Positions 9,489-18,447 of a stretch of DNA of 64,000 nt are shown in pieces. A program made the position numbers and the translations under genes. Source of the DNA: an uncultured Thalassotalea sp. GTDB lineage: Bacteria; Pseudomonadota; Gammaproteobacteria; Enterobacterales; Alteromonadaceae. The stretch is taken from positions 345,304 through 409,303 of the forward strand of contig CANLNK010000002.1 in NCBI GenBank assembly GCA_947492575.1. Direction: 5' to 3'. The notes beneath the pieces were generated by a model that saw only the letters and a program-made list of their open reading frames with translations, was not told the DNA's origin and ran no database searches. The stretch's first letter is position 1. Each line of letters begins with the position of its first letter.

Positions 9489-10071
9489 GAGTTGTTTCCC
9501 CTAATCTCTCTCGGATTGCTCGGTATCGACCTACTGAGGTTGATATACCCAAGATACTTTTTAGCGCTGAAACTGTGGTGTTCGATCTCAAACTTTTCGA
9601 CTGTTACCACTGCATTATTTTTTATTAATTTTTCAGCGCCATGCCTGTTGTTGTTTTTATTTTCTTTGTTTTCTTTAAGTAGTGCTTTTGCTGCACTTTT
9701 GTTGCATTGGCTGCATCAGCTATTTAAGCTTTCTTGCTTACAATTTTTTTATGCTGTTTTTTGCTAATTGTCGCTATCCTTAGCTTTTATTTAATTGGCA
9801 TTTTGACTATAAAAATCCTTCATCCATATTGCTTGCGGAAAATTAAAAAAAACTGACGAAAGATTAAAATAACCTGAGTGAATATTTAAAAGCCCTTTGT
9901 TTGTCTGGTGTTTAGCTATTTATGATTGAAAATAACTAACGGAATAATACGCGAGTTTTCTCAACATCCATGTCTGATTTCCGCTAATCTCATCACACGA
10001 ATTTGATAAACTGTCCGCACAAAATAGAGGTCAGTTCTAGGGAACTGCCAATCAATGGCGATGGAAATCTC
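9489..10071. other. long T-rich intergenic region between divergent genes
   Basis: Nearly 600 bases separate the divergent TonB receptor and ada-type genes. It is strongly T-rich on the plus strand near 9590-9770, where an open frame is only Leu/Phe-rich compositional noise. Both promoters should be here. No repeat or RNA gene could be identified. Confidence 0.5.
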
Positions 10072-11562
10072 ATGTTAGACACTAATACATGCCATAAAGC
10101 TCGAATGAGTAAAGATGCCCGTTTCGACGGTAAGTTTTATACAGCAGTGCTAACTACTGGGATTTTTTGTCGTCCGATATGTCCAGCTAGAGCGCCAAAA
10201 GAAGAGAACGTTCGTTATTATCTGAGTGCGGAGCAAGCTCAAGAAGCTGGTTACCAGCCGTGTAAAAGGTGTTTACCTGAACTTGCGCCAAACCCGACAC
10301 TACCAATCACTATTCAACCACTGATCACAAGTTTGGTCGAAGGCAACTTGTCTGTCAGTGAACTAGCAGATAAACATCAGCTATCCACTAGGCAGATACA
10401 ACGAATTTTCAACCAAGAGTTGGGATTAACGCCAAGTCAATATTTACAACAGCACAGGTTACTAAAGGCAAGACAACTGCTTACAGGCACCAACATCCCA
10501 ATTACTGACGTTGCATTTAATTCAGGCTTCAATAGTACAAGGCGCTTTAATGAAGCGATTAAAGCAAGTTACCAAGAAACTCCGTCAGTTATAAGAGAGA
10601 GACTTAGCCGAAAGCTTCAAAGTAGCGAAATCAGTATTTTACTGCACTATCGTCCGCCATTTGATTGGCAAGCAATGCTAGAGTTTTTTAGATTGAGACA
10701 ATTGCCTAACGTAGAGGTTGTTGGTGAAAACAGTTATCAGCGGACGTTTACCCTAGGTCAGTCGAGCGGTTGGTTTGTAGTTACACCGGTTGAAGGTAAA
10801 GATGCGTTAAAACTTAATGTAAGTATTGATAACCTGAGGTGCTTAGACGAAGTTATCGCTCGGGTAAGGCGCATATTTGATCTAGACGCGGATATGTCGG
10901 CTATTCATCAGCATTTATCCAAAGACGATCTACTCGCGCCAGTTATTGCAAAACATCAAGGCATCAGATTACCGGGTTGCTGGGATATCTTCGAGTTTTC
11001 AATTCGAGCTATTTTAGGCCAACAGGTATCGGTAAAAGCAGCGACAACTCTCGCTGGCAGAATAGCACAGCGATACGGCGCTAATTTAGAAAATAGTATT
11101 AACGACTTAACCTTGTGTTTTCCAACACCCGGACAATTAGCAAATGCTGATTTTCAGGGGCTTGGGCTAACCACAAGTCGTATGGAGACGTTAAAGCGTT
11201 GGGTCTTATTCTATTTGAACCAACCCAAAGCGCTAGAGAGCTTCAACCTAGATGAGCTAACCGAATTACTTACCGCTATTAAGGGTATTGGCCCTTGGAC
11301 GGTAAACTATCTCGCAATGCGTGGCTTGAGCCAACCTGACGCATTTCCTGCAAGTGACTTAGGTGTCATAAAAGCGCTAACGCCAAACCTAAGACCAAGC
11401 CCGAACCTAACTAAAATCCAGAGTCCAAGCCCGAACTTAAAGCCAAACCAGAACACAGCCTCGAGTTCCAAAGCTAGCGTAAAAGAAATTTCTGCGCGGG
11501 CAGAGCAATGGCGACCTTGGCGGGCATATGCGGCCATCTATTTATGGCTATCGCTAAGTTAA
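10072..11562 (+). CDS. Ada-type methyl sensor fused to AlkA-like 3-methyladenine DNA glycosylase
   Basis: About 496 residues from the ATG at 10072, chosen for GGAA 6 bases upstream; the frame stays open to a TTG at 10003. An Ada N-terminal zinc domain has Cys at 33, 37, 64 and 67 (FCRPICPAR, QPCKRC), with C33 the likely phosphotriester methyl acceptor. An AraC-type DNA-binding region follows (about 85-180). The second half is an AlkA N-terminal domain plus HhH-GPD glycosylase (ILGQQVSVKAA, GIGPWTVNYLAMRGL, catalytic Asp in FPASDLGV). It should both sense alkylated DNA and excise 3-methyladenine. A Pro/Asn/Ser-rich insert coded at 11379-11480 splits the last helices between the catalytic Asp and the conserved WRPWRAYAA. 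An ogt gene follows, forming a repair operon. Confidence 0.9.
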   Translation: MLDTNTCHKARMSKDARFDGKFYTAVLTTGIFCRPICPARAPKEENVRYYLSAEQAQEAGYQPCKRCLPELAPNPTLPITIQPLITSLVEGNLSVSELADKHQLSTRQIQRIFNQELGLTPSQYLQQHRLLKARQLLTGTNIPITDVAFNSGFNSTRRFNEAIKASYQETPSVIRERLSRKLQSSEISILLHYRPPFDWQAMLEFFRLRQLPNVEVVGENSYQRTFTLGQSSGWFVVTPVEGKDALKLNVSIDNLRCLDEVIARVRRIFDLDADMSAIHQHLSKDDLLAPVIAKHQGIRLPGCWDIFEFSIRAILGQQVSVKAATTLAGRIAQRYGANLENSINDLTLCFPTPGQLANADFQGLGLTTSRMETLKRWVLFYLNQPKALESFNLDELTELLTAIKGIGPWTVNYLAMRGLSQPDAFPASDLGVIKALTPNLRPSPNLTKIQSPSPNLKPNQNTASSSKASVKEISARAEQWRPWRAYAAIYLWLSLS

Positions 11563-11601
11563 AACTACAACTATTAGAAACAACACGGAATTTTGCTAGC
11601 T

Positions 11602-12141
11602 ATGACAAACAACGACATTTACTACACACAATTTCTTTCTCCTATGGGAGAAGTCGCTGTTAGCGCTTCAAGAGAAGGCATTACAGCTCTAGCCTTCCAG
11701 CAAGGCGCAGCTCCTCTTGATATTCCAAGCGATGCCTTCATTAATGCGAAGAGTTTAACTCCCTTGAATAAACCTGAGAGCGAAAAACAGTCCGCTTTTT
11801 TAAGCGCGGCTGTTCAGCAACTTGAAGAGTACTTTTCAGGAGAACGTAGAGACTTTTCGCTTGCGCTCGCCCCTCAAGGAACAGACTTTCAAAAGAAAGT
11901 TTGGCAAGCGCTAACCCAAATTCCATTTGGCGAAACGGTAAGTTACGGATGGCTAGCAAAGAAAATAAATAACGAAAAGGCGGTTAGAGCGGTTGGTACA
12001 GCAAACGGCGCAAACCCTATAGCACTAATCATTCCTTGCCACCGTGTTATCGGCGCAAATAAAAAACTCACGGGTTATGCTGGTGGCTTAGCGCTAAAAG
12101 CAAAATTATTGATGCATGAACAAGCCTACTTTCGGCCGTAA
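11602..12141 (+). CDS. ogt: methylated-DNA--[protein]-cysteine S-methyltransferase
   Basis: 179 residues from the ATG at 11602; the frame is open from a TTG at 11593 with no support. The active-site motif IPCHRVIG has acceptor Cys146, and the preceding DNA-binding part (PFGETVSYGWLA, RAVGTANGANP) is intact. The enzyme transfers the methyl group of O6-methylguanine to its own Cys. It lies 39 bases after the Ada-AlkA gene, so direct reversal, phosphotriester sensing and base excision of alkylated DNA are grouped. Confidence 0.95.
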   Translation: MTNNDIYYTQFLSPMGEVAVSASREGITALAFQQGAAPLDIPSDAFINAKSLTPLNKPESEKQSAFLSAAVQQLEEYFSGERRDFSLALAPQGTDFQKKVWQALTQIPFGETVSYGWLAKKINNEKAVRAVGTANGANPIALIIPCHRVIGANKKLTGYAGGLALKAKLLMHEQAYFRP

Positions 12142-12210
12142 ATCAACACTGGAGAAAAGCCCTAAAAGCGGTAAGATAGCGGTAATAACATCATAAAAAA
12201 CGGCTAAACC

Positions 12211-13452
12211 ATGAGTACACAGGCATTCACTCCACTGACACTTCGCAGCGATATTTCAGTAAAAAACAGACTCGTTAAAGCGGCTATGGAAGAAAACATG
12301 GCAACCGCGAATCAACTGCCAAGTACAGAGTTAATGCGTCTTTATCAGACATGGGCACATGGCGGTGTTGGTATGATCATCACTGGCAATGTCATGATTG
12401 ACCACCTAGCAATGACAGGCCCTGGCGGTGTCGCACTAGAGGCAGATACCGATCTGACGGCGTTTAAAAGCTGGGCGCAATCTGCAAAGCTCAACGACAC
12501 TAAAGTTGTCATGCAAATTAACCACCCAGGCCGTCAAGTATTTAAAAACATGGGGGGCAAAGTACTTTCTCCCTCAGATGTAGCGCTCAATATGGGGAAA
12601 CATTCACATATGTTCCCTACTCCCACGCCAATGTCAGAAGCCGACATTGAAGATGTCATCACCCGCTTTGCAGTAACCGCACAAAAAGCTCAAGAAGCAG
12701 GATTTGACGGCGTTGAAATTCACGCAGCCCACGGTTATCTCATTTCTCAATTTTTGTCACCGCTAACTAATCAACGAAATGACCAATGGGGCGGCAGCAT
12801 AGAAAATAGAGCAAGGCTGTTGGTGTCAGTTATTGAAGCGATAAAAGCTAACGTCGACAAGCACTTTATCCTATCAGTGAAACTAAATTCAGCAGATTTC
12901 CAGCGTGGTGGTTTCGACGTTGATGATGCCAAACAAGTTATTGCCATGCTTGCCCCTTACGAACTAGATTTTGTTGAGTTATCAGGGGGGAGTTATGAGG
13001 CGCCAGCTATGCAAGGAAAAAGCGCTGATGATAGAACGTTAGCACGCGAAGCTTATTTCCTATCTTTTGCCCAAGAAATTGCTGAAGCCGCGACTATGCC
13101 CATCATGGTTACAGGTGGTGTGAAACGTTTACCTGTTGTTGAGGAAGTTCTATCAAGCAATGTTGATTTGGTGGGTATGGCGACAGCACTGGCAATGACA
13201 CCAGACTTACCTAATCAATGGCAACAAAACCCAGACCTCGTTGGCGACTTACCCGTAGTCAATTGGCAAGATAAAACACTCAGTGGATTAGCGACGATGT
13301 CTATGGTTAAACGCCAATTAAAACGTGTTGGAGATGGTAAAAAGCCAGTTAAATCGCCATCACCTATTTGTAGCTTAATCAAAGACCAAATTAACAAAGC
13401 GAAGCTAACTAAGCGTTACCGCAAGCAATACAACTCAGATTTAAACAGGTAG
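12211..13452 (+). CDS. NADH:flavin oxidoreductase (Old Yellow Enzyme family)
   Basis: 413 residues with the FMN-binding TIM-barrel signatures of the OYE family: HPGRQVF, VEIHAAHGYLISQFLSP and the following QRNDQWGGSIENRARL. MVTGGVKR lies near the phosphate site. It would reduce activated C=C bonds or nitro groups with NAD(P)H; the substrate is not determinable. There is no C-terminal FeS/FAD extension, so it is the short form rather than a dienoyl-CoA reductase. It lies 70 bases after ogt on the same strand and may be co-transcribed. Confidence 0.9.
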   Translation: MSTQAFTPLTLRSDISVKNRLVKAAMEENMATANQLPSTELMRLYQTWAHGGVGMIITGNVMIDHLAMTGPGGVALEADTDLTAFKSWAQSAKLNDTKVVMQINHPGRQVFKNMGGKVLSPSDVALNMGKHSHMFPTPTPMSEADIEDVITRFAVTAQKAQEAGFDGVEIHAAHGYLISQFLSPLTNQRNDQWGGSIENRARLLVSVIEAIKANVDKHFILSVKLNSADFQRGGFDVDDAKQVIAMLAPYELDFVELSGGSYEAPAMQGKSADDRTLAREAYFLSFAQEIAEAATMPIMVTGGVKRLPVVEEVLSSNVDLVGMATALAMTPDLPNQWQQNPDLVGDLPVVNWQDKTLSGLATMSMVKRQLKRVGDGKKPVKSPSPICSLIKDQINKAKLTKRYRKQYNSDLNR

Positions 13453-13461
13453 TCGTAAATA

Positions 13462-13506
13462 AGTTGCTTGTGATTCATCACCTCCATTAAAGGTTCACAA
13501 GCAACT
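13462..13506 (+). terminator. hairpin downstream of the oxidoreductase gene
   Basis: A perfect 12-bp inverted repeat (13462-13473 and 13495-13506, AGTTGCTTGTGA) encloses a 21-base loop, 9 bases after the stop. No uninterrupted T run follows at once, though the T-rich heptamer repeat begins 8 bases later. It may act as an imperfect terminator or mRNA-stabilising hairpin. Confidence 0.5.
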
Positions 13507-13513
13507 CTGATTT

Positions 13514-13576
13514 AGCTTTTAGCTTTTAGCTTTTAGCTTTTAGCTTTTAGCTTTTAGCTTTTAGCTTTTAGCTTTT
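13514..13576. repeat. nine-copy tandem heptamer AGCTTTT
   Basis: Nine perfect copies of the 7-base unit AGCTTTT fill 63 bases. The last copies form the 3' end and stop codon of the minus-strand gene that ends at 13561. Because 7 is not a multiple of 3, copy-number change would alter the reading frame at the end of that gene. Confidence 0.97.
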
Positions 13577-14160
13577 AGAAAAAGTGTGGTTAATGTATTT
13601 TGATCTGGAAAGCCCGTCACTTTTAGATTGAGCTTTTGCTGATAATCAGAAAACGCCTTAACATCTAGGTCGGTAAAATTATCACCAGTAACATCACCTT
13701 GATAGAAACCCATTTTCTTCAATCTTGTTTTAGCTCGTAACAAGATCTCTTGATAATAGTATGCGCTTGCATCACCTACTTGTACTTTTACGATGGTATC
13801 TTCGGCGTTTAAGCGAATAGGGAAAAATGCTTTGATTAATGCGTTTGTCGCATCGAAGAATTTAACATTAGTATTATTCTTACAATGCCTTTGCAGCAAT
13901 ATCATGAATAACTCTGTTGTTTGCCAAGGAGCAATATCATAATTATTTGTCTGAAATTGGTTATAGGCAGATAAATACCCTTCAATCCAGCCTGCATAAA
14001 GTAAAAAATCAGAGTCTTTTTGTTTTGCGCTTTGTATGAAATCCTCACACCCTTTTCTTCCTGCACCTTTCGCCGCAAACTTTCCATCATTATCAGCGGC
14101 AAATACACTGGCACTTAGATACATTAAACAGATACAGGCAAACTTAATAACAACTTTCAT
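13561..14160 (-). CDS. secreted protein with C-terminal peptidoglycan-binding-like domain
   Basis: 199 residues with a clear signal peptide (ending SVFAAD). The middle part has two Cys (GCEDFI, RHCKNN) that may pair. The C-terminal 60 residues resemble a PG_binding_1 fold (LKKMGFYQGDVTGDN, then FSDYQQKLNLKVTGFPD). It is probably a periplasmic protein contacting the cell wall. The middle domain is not recognised. The last codons (KAKS, stop) are coded by the heptamer repeat, so the exact C-terminus depends on repeat number. Confidence 0.75.
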   Translation of the reverse strand: MKVVIKFACICLMYLSASVFAADNDGKFAAKGAGRKGCEDFIQSAKQKDSDFLLYAGWIEGYLSAYNQFQTNNYDIAPWQTTELFMILLQRHCKNNTNVKFFDATNALIKAFFPIRLNAEDTIVKVQVGDASAYYYQEILLRAKTRLKKMGFYQGDVTGDNFTDLDVKAFSDYQQKLNLKVTGFPDQNTLTTLFLKAKS

Positions 14161-14171
14161 AAAACCTCAAA

Positions 14172-14204
14172 TATAAAAAAGCCTAAGTGTCACCACTTAG
14201 GCTT
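14172..14204 (-). terminator. rho-independent terminator of the PEP-CTERM gene
   Basis: Perfect 11-bp stem (14179-14189 and 14194-14204) with a 4-base loop, followed on the minus strand by a T run. It lies 17 bases after the PEP-CTERM gene stop. Confidence 0.9.
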
Positions 14205-14220
14205 GTAACCAAAGTAAAAC

Positions 14221-15657
14221 CTATTTTTTAAGTTTTCTTCTACCAACAAGAAGGCCGCCAAGGCCTAAGCTAAGCATAAATATAGATGCTGGTTCAGGGA
14301 TGTCCGTCGTAGGATCCGGAACAAAGGTAATAATTGGAGCCTGTGTAAAGGTTAAATCACCTGATTCGGCAAATGATACCCCTGTCACGAACGCCTGTGG
14401 ATTCGTTGGGTCTAACGCTAGGTCCAAGTTAATACCAACAATCGAGAACTCATAAACGCCATTAAAGTTATTGATGCCAAAATCAAACGTTTCGCCTGCT
14501 GCTAATGCAAACTGCTGCAACACTCCGCCGAACATGAACTCCAGCATGTAGCCATCAGGATCTGGCACAGTAGCCAAAGAAGGTGCTGTCACTGAAGCAA
14601 TTGCCAAGTTAGAAGTGTATACATAACCAGATGCTACATCTGGGTCAAACCAAATGGTCTCTTCGGCTTCAACTTCTGGTAATTGAAATACAAACTCACC
14701 CTCTTCGTTTGTAGGATTACTTGGATCTGGAAGAATTGGCGTAAATTCAGATTCACCTAGTTCACCGAAGCTCGCCAAATACATCACAGAGTCATAACCA
14801 CCGTCACCAGCATCTGCTAGAAGTAATGTAAACGTATTTTCACCAGGTAGCACTGGCACATCGAAACGCAGCAGCGGGTTACCATTAGGCGCTAGTACAC
14901 CATTAAGTGAAGTACCCGGCATTTCCACAAAATCGGGATGGTTAATATTAATAGGGGCCAATGGATCGCCTGGTTCAGCATCACTAGGTAGAGCGCCAGC
15001 AATATTTTCACCATTCACATATAAGCCAAAACCATCAACAAATCCACTGCCAACAAACTGTGGAAACTCTTCAGAACCAAAAGCGCCGAAGAAGGTTATT
15101 GTACTAGCCTCATCACCCTCAATAGTAAAACTAATATCTAATTGCACGGGGTCGAAATGTTGAGTGATGCCAGTCAGAGGCTCAAGTAATTCATTTTGTG
15201 CTTCAGAGGCAGAGCTGCCACTACCACCTGAAATAAAATTCTCAATGCTATCAGCGTCTTGAGCATTCAAAACGTCACCCGTGCTAAGCACGATACCGCC
15301 CGCAGCCGGCAAATTATATACACCCGATAAGTTGGTAAAAGTACCCGCTTGACCAAGCGGTGGTATACCTGAATCGGCGGTTACCAACGAAAATGCAGAA
15401 GCCGATTCACAGCCGCCACAGCCGTCATCAAAATCGTCACCCGGTCCCTCACCGTCACCAGGGCCATCGCCACCACTACTTAACACACCACCAGTTAACG
15501 TAGCTGAATTTATTGTGATGTTTGAATCTGGTACCAACAAGGCATTGGCTAATTCGAGAGCGTCTTGAGTTTCAGTTATCACAATTGCGGAAGCTTGGGG
15601 AGCGCTCAGTGCTATAGCAGTCGCTAGCAAAGAGACCTTCACTGATATATTTGTCAT
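14221..15657 (-). CDS. choice-of-anchor L protein with PEP-CTERM sorting signal
   Basis: About 478 residues from the ATG at 15657, which has AAGGA 9 bases upstream; an in-frame ATG at 15675 overlaps that ribosome site and is less likely. A signal peptide is followed by the choice-of-anchor L region (ANALLVPDSNITINSATLTG, GIVLSTGDVLNAQD). An acidic Gly/Asp-rich stretch with a CGGC motif follows about 60 residues in, then a beta-rich body. The C-terminus is a PEP-CTERM tail: IPEPAS, a hydrophobic helix and a basic GRRKLKK. The family is exported and processed by an exosortase that must be encoded elsewhere. It is probably a surface or extracellular-matrix protein. Confidence 0.9.
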   Translation of the reverse strand: MTNISVKVSLLATAIALSAPQASAIVITETQDALELANALLVPDSNITINSATLTGGVLSSGGDGPGDGEGPGDDFDDGCGGCESASAFSLVTADSGIPPLGQAGTFTNLSGVYNLPAAGGIVLSTGDVLNAQDADSIENFISGGSGSSASEAQNELLEPLTGITQHFDPVQLDISFTIEGDEASTITFFGAFGSEEFPQFVGSGFVDGFGLYVNGENIAGALPSDAEPGDPLAPININHPDFVEMPGTSLNGVLAPNGNPLLRFDVPVLPGENTFTLLLADAGDGGYDSVMYLASFGELGESEFTPILPDPSNPTNEEGEFVFQLPEVEAEETIWFDPDVASGYVYTSNLAIASVTAPSLATVPDPDGYMLEFMFGGVLQQFALAAGETFDFGINNFNGVYEFSIVGINLDLALDPTNPQAFVTGVSFAESGDLTFTQAPIITFVPDPTTDIPEPASIFMLSLGLGGLLVGRRKLKK

Positions 15658-15828
15658 TATTGAATATTCCTTCATTTATTAAAGTCTGGCTATACCTCAT
15701 GCCATCGCGAGGAATTAGCAATTAATATACCAAGCAAACACACCCAAGAGCTGGCGTACTCTGAATTCACGTGACAAAAATAATTTTAATAAAACAAACA
15801 CTTAATCGTAAAAAAAACCGACACTAAT

Positions 15829-15849
15829 TACTGTATACCAAATACAGTA
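15829..15849. promoter_or_regulatory. inverted repeat, possible operator
   Basis: TACTGTAT-N5-ATACAGTA is a perfect 8-bp inverted repeat, just past the TetR gene stop and about 170 bases upstream of the PEP-CTERM gene. It could be an operator for the adjacent TetR protein. The CTG/CAG spacing is 11, not the 10 of a LexA box. Confidence 0.4.
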
Positions 15850-15853
15850 CTCA

Positions 15854-16480
15854 TTAAGTTTCAATACTGAACAGGCTACTAATATGAAGGTTTAGCATCG
15901 CTTGATAACTCAAATCAAAAACAGTCAGTTCTTGGTATTTATCAAACGCTTCTTGAACAACATCACTCGGGTGGCAATTCGCCCATGCACCGATAATACA
16001 TTGATGTAGCATTAATAACCTTTGTACTACGGCATCCCGAGGTAAGTCTAGATGAGGAGCTAAGCTGTCCACTAAACCGGACATACGCATAATCATCAAT
16101 TGCTTGAAACTTACCGCTTCTTCAACGGTTAAGTTACGTTCCAAGATCGTGTGTAAAATTGCGGTAAGCTTACTATAGAGAGGTACAGATAAAATGGCTC
16201 TTGTTAATGCAGGTACCAAAGCTTCAGATGCCAATGCATGCTTCGCTCGTTCACCAAGCAAACTCAGTTGTTGCTCATACAATGCAAGAAATAAAGTTTC
16301 CTTTGTACGAAAATAACGATACAAAGCAGCTTTTGTAATACCCACATCGGAAGCTATATCCATTAAACGAATATCAATATAGTCTTGATGTGAAAACCGG
16401 TTGGCGGCCGCATCCAATATTTGCGAAATGCGCTCTTGTTTTTGCTCGCTATTAACGGCTCGCTGTTTAATTGATGACAT
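15854..16480 (-). CDS. TetR/AcrR-family transcriptional regulator
   Basis: 208 residues. The N-terminal TetR helix-turn-helix is clear (ISQILDAAANRFSHQDYIDI, then SDVGITKAALYRYFRTKETLF). The C-terminal ligand-binding part is not assignable to a subfamily. It lies on the same strand as, and upstream of, the PEP-CTERM gene, with a palindrome between them. Target and inducer unknown. Confidence 0.88.
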   Translation of the reverse strand: MSSIKQRAVNSEQKQERISQILDAAANRFSHQDYIDIRLMDIASDVGITKAALYRYFRTKETLFLALYEQQLSLLGERAKHALASEALVPALTRAILSVPLYSKLTAILHTILERNLTVEEAVSFKQLMIMRMSGLVDSLAPHLDLPRDAVVQRLLMLHQCIIGAWANCHPSDVVQEAFDKYQELTVFDLSYQAMLNLHISSLFSIET

Positions 16481-16658
16481 AGCTGCTAAGTTTCAACAAT
16501 TAGGTTTATTATGTTGCTGTTATGCTAGCACTTTTAAGTTGAGGCCAATACCTCATGTAAAAAATAATTGAAGTCCGCTGTTACAGTGAATAAAAAGCCG
16601 CTGTATCCTCTCTTTAATTACTGCTAGTATGCCGGAAAAAATTTAGACTTAATTTATT

Positions 16659-17045
16659 GTGGAATTATTTGCTATCGCCGCAGCTGTGCTCATCCTATGG
16701 ATGTGCTGGCAGTTATATCGCGCCCGCCGCTTTAATCAATTTAAGGCGATGGTACAACGTGAATTGAAACCAAAGGTTGTTGAGCACCTTACGGCTAAGT
16801 TACAAAACGAGCGAAGCAACGCAACCCCAAATACAGACGCTCATATCGCAGCAAGCCAATATTTCTATACGCAATTTCCTGCCAGAACACTTCAAGCTGC
16901 TATCGAATGGGAGATTGTTGATGAAGCTTGGTTGAAAGAGCACGGCTATATTCGCTTTTGCCAACATTTATTTTTCGTTGACCGAGATAAGCTCATTGAG
17001 TTTTCAAGCCAAGATGACCAACTTGAAGAAGCTGAAAGCACCTAA
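16659..17045 (+). CDS. uncharacterised membrane-anchored protein
   Basis: 128 residues from a GTG start. One N-terminal membrane helix (ELFAIAAAVLILWMCWQLY) precedes a basic stretch and a soluble domain of about 80 residues (TQFPARTLQAAIEWEIVDEA, GYIRFCQHLFFVDRDKL). No known domain was recognised. Composition and the terminator after it support a real gene. It is transcribed toward trmB. Confidence 0.7.
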   Translation: MELFAIAAAVLILWMCWQLYRARRFNQFKAMVQRELKPKVVEHLTAKLQNERSNATPNTDAHIAASQYFYTQFPARTLQAAIEWEIVDEAWLKEHGYIRFCQHLFFVDRDKLIEFSSQDDQLEEAEST

Positions 17046-17108
17046 CTCAGCCCTATACCGCACTATTAGGTATGGCTAACCAATTGAATTACTTATTTAT
17101 TAAACAAG

Positions 17109-17148
17109 AAAGCTTCTACTATTTGGAAAAATGGTAGAAGCTTTTCTT
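17109..17148. terminator. terminator between convergent genes
   Basis: An 11-bp stem (17109-17119 and 17134-17144, AAAGCTTCTAC) has a T run on the plus side and an A run on the other. It can therefore stop transcription from both the plus gene ending at 17045 and trmB ending at 17192. Confidence 0.85.
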
Positions 17149-17191
17149 GAATCTTAAGACTTAATTAAAGGCTTGAGCGACTTATATTAAA

Positions 17192-17947
17192 TCAGCTAGT
17201 TTTTTTGAACTGAATGTCCCATACACCGTGACCTAAGCGTTGACCTCGGTTTTCAAATTTAGTTAACGGTCGTGAGTCTGGGCGTGGCACATAATCATTT
17301 GTTTCAGATAGATTTTCATATCCCTGTGCACTTTGCATGTCTTCAAGCATACATTCAGCGTAATTTTCCCAATCAGTAGCCATGTGAAATACACCGCCAA
17401 GTCTCAATTTTTGACGAATTGTTTCGACAAACTCAGGCTTAACAATGCGACGCTTATGGTGCTTTTTCTTGTGCCATGGATCAGGGAAAAATAACTGAAC
17501 GGTCTCCAAGCTTTCATCAGAAATACAGTCGGCAAGAATTTCGATCGCATCGTGCTCATATACTCGAAGGTTAGAAACGCCCTCTTCTACTGCTAGAGCG
17601 ATACAAGCACCAACACCTGGACGGTGAACCTCAACACCAATAAAATTAAGCTCTGGCGCGTTCTTCGCCATTTCTACTAACGACTTCCCCATACCAAAAC
17701 CAATTTCCAGTACGATTGGATTATCGTTGCCAAAAATTGCTTGGCTATCAATTTTGCCATCAGCATGATTTAAGCCCATGTCTTGCCAATGATTTTCCAA
17801 CGCATGTGCTTGACCTTTAGTCAAACGACCTTCGCGTTTAACAAAACTACGGACGGTACGAATATATTTACCTTCCTGCTTCGCTTGCTCAATGGTTTTA
17901 TGGCTTCTTTCACTCATGCTTAAATTCGCTTTCGTTGTGGTTAACAT
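17192..17947 (-). CDS. trmB: tRNA (guanine-N7-)-methyltransferase
   Basis: 251 residues. The SAM-binding motif [19 protein letters not shown] and the TrmB signature [20 protein letters not shown] are intact, as is the C-terminal [12 protein letters not shown]. It makes m7G46 in tRNA. A second in-frame ATG at residue 11 (MSERSHKT) is an equally plausible start. It belongs to a trmB-yggL-mutY-yggX neighbourhood conserved in gammaproteobacteria. Confidence 0.95.
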   Translation of the reverse strand: MLTTTKANLSMSERSHKTIEQAKQEGKYIRTVRSFVKREGRLTKGQAHALENHWQDMGLNHADGKIDSQAIFGNDNPIVLEIGFGMGKSLVEMAKNAPELNFIGVEVHRPGVGACIALAVEEGVSNLRVYEHDAIEILADCISDESLETVQLFFPDPWHKKKHHKRRIVKPEFVETIRQKLRLGGVFHMATDWENYAECMLEDMQSAQGYENLSETNDYVPRPDSRPLTKFENRGQRLGHGVWDIQFKKTS

Positions 17948-18129
17948 TTTTGGGCGGCGTATTATCTTATGTTAGCAAAGCAAACTCAAATAGTTGTTGA
18001 TGCATTTTGGAAATAACACTCGTTCCAAAGTTTACATTGCCGAGGCGTTAAATTTTTTACGCATTAAGTATTTTTAATATCTTCTAATATACTTATCTCA
18101 ACTAAATCAATAAGCCATTGATGTTTATC

Positions 18130-18415
18130 ATTAGGGCGTGTTGATCTTTCAGGGTGAAATTTTGTTCGAATTAAATGCATTTTTATCGCGGCACTTGTGA
18201 TACGCATAGTTATTCTACGCACAGAGCAAGTAACAATGAGAAAAATGCATTTAAACGAATCCCTTTTTGCTAGACATTAGGGACAGCATTTATGATGCCT
18301 TTCTACTGCGTTATCGCTTATTTATGTGGAATAACCACACGACATAAGCTCTGCCTTGTATAAAAACATCATAAATTGCTGCAAAAACAACCTCGAAAGT
18401 TCAACACGCCCTAAT
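18130..18415. mobile_element. MITE-like element with 21-bp terminal inverted repeats
   Basis: The ends are ATTAGGGCGTGTTGATCTTTC (18130-18150) and, inverted, the same 21 bases with one mismatch (18395-18415). The 286-bp interior has no open frame but carries further inverted repeats: TTAAATGCATTTTT near 18170 pairs with its complement near 18240, a GTGG/CCAC hairpin lies near 18325-18355, and an outer pair ATTTATGATG/CATCATAAAT lies near 18290 and 18368. Short size, terminal repeats, hairpin-rich interior and no transposase fit a non-autonomous miniature element. The outermost TA may be a target duplication. It lies 32 bases upstream of a porin gene and may supply or disturb its promoter. Confidence 0.82.
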
Positions 18416-18447
18416 CGCTTAGCTTATTTTACGCGACGGTATTTCAG

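Noticed and set aside
9480..9767. 95-residue plus-strand open frame before the ada-type gene
   Set aside because: It overlaps the TonB receptor start, is almost all Leu/Phe/Ser from a T-rich region, and has no ribosome site. Treated as compositional noise.
13514..13576. CRISPR array
   Set aside because: The 7-base units are contiguous with no spacers and no cas genes are nearby. It is a simple tandem repeat.
15829..15849. LexA box
   Set aside because: CTG and CAG are separated by 11 bases rather than 10, and neither neighbour is an SOS gene.
18130..18415. Complete insertion sequence
   Set aside because: Only 286 bases and no transposase frame on either strand, so called MITE-like instead.
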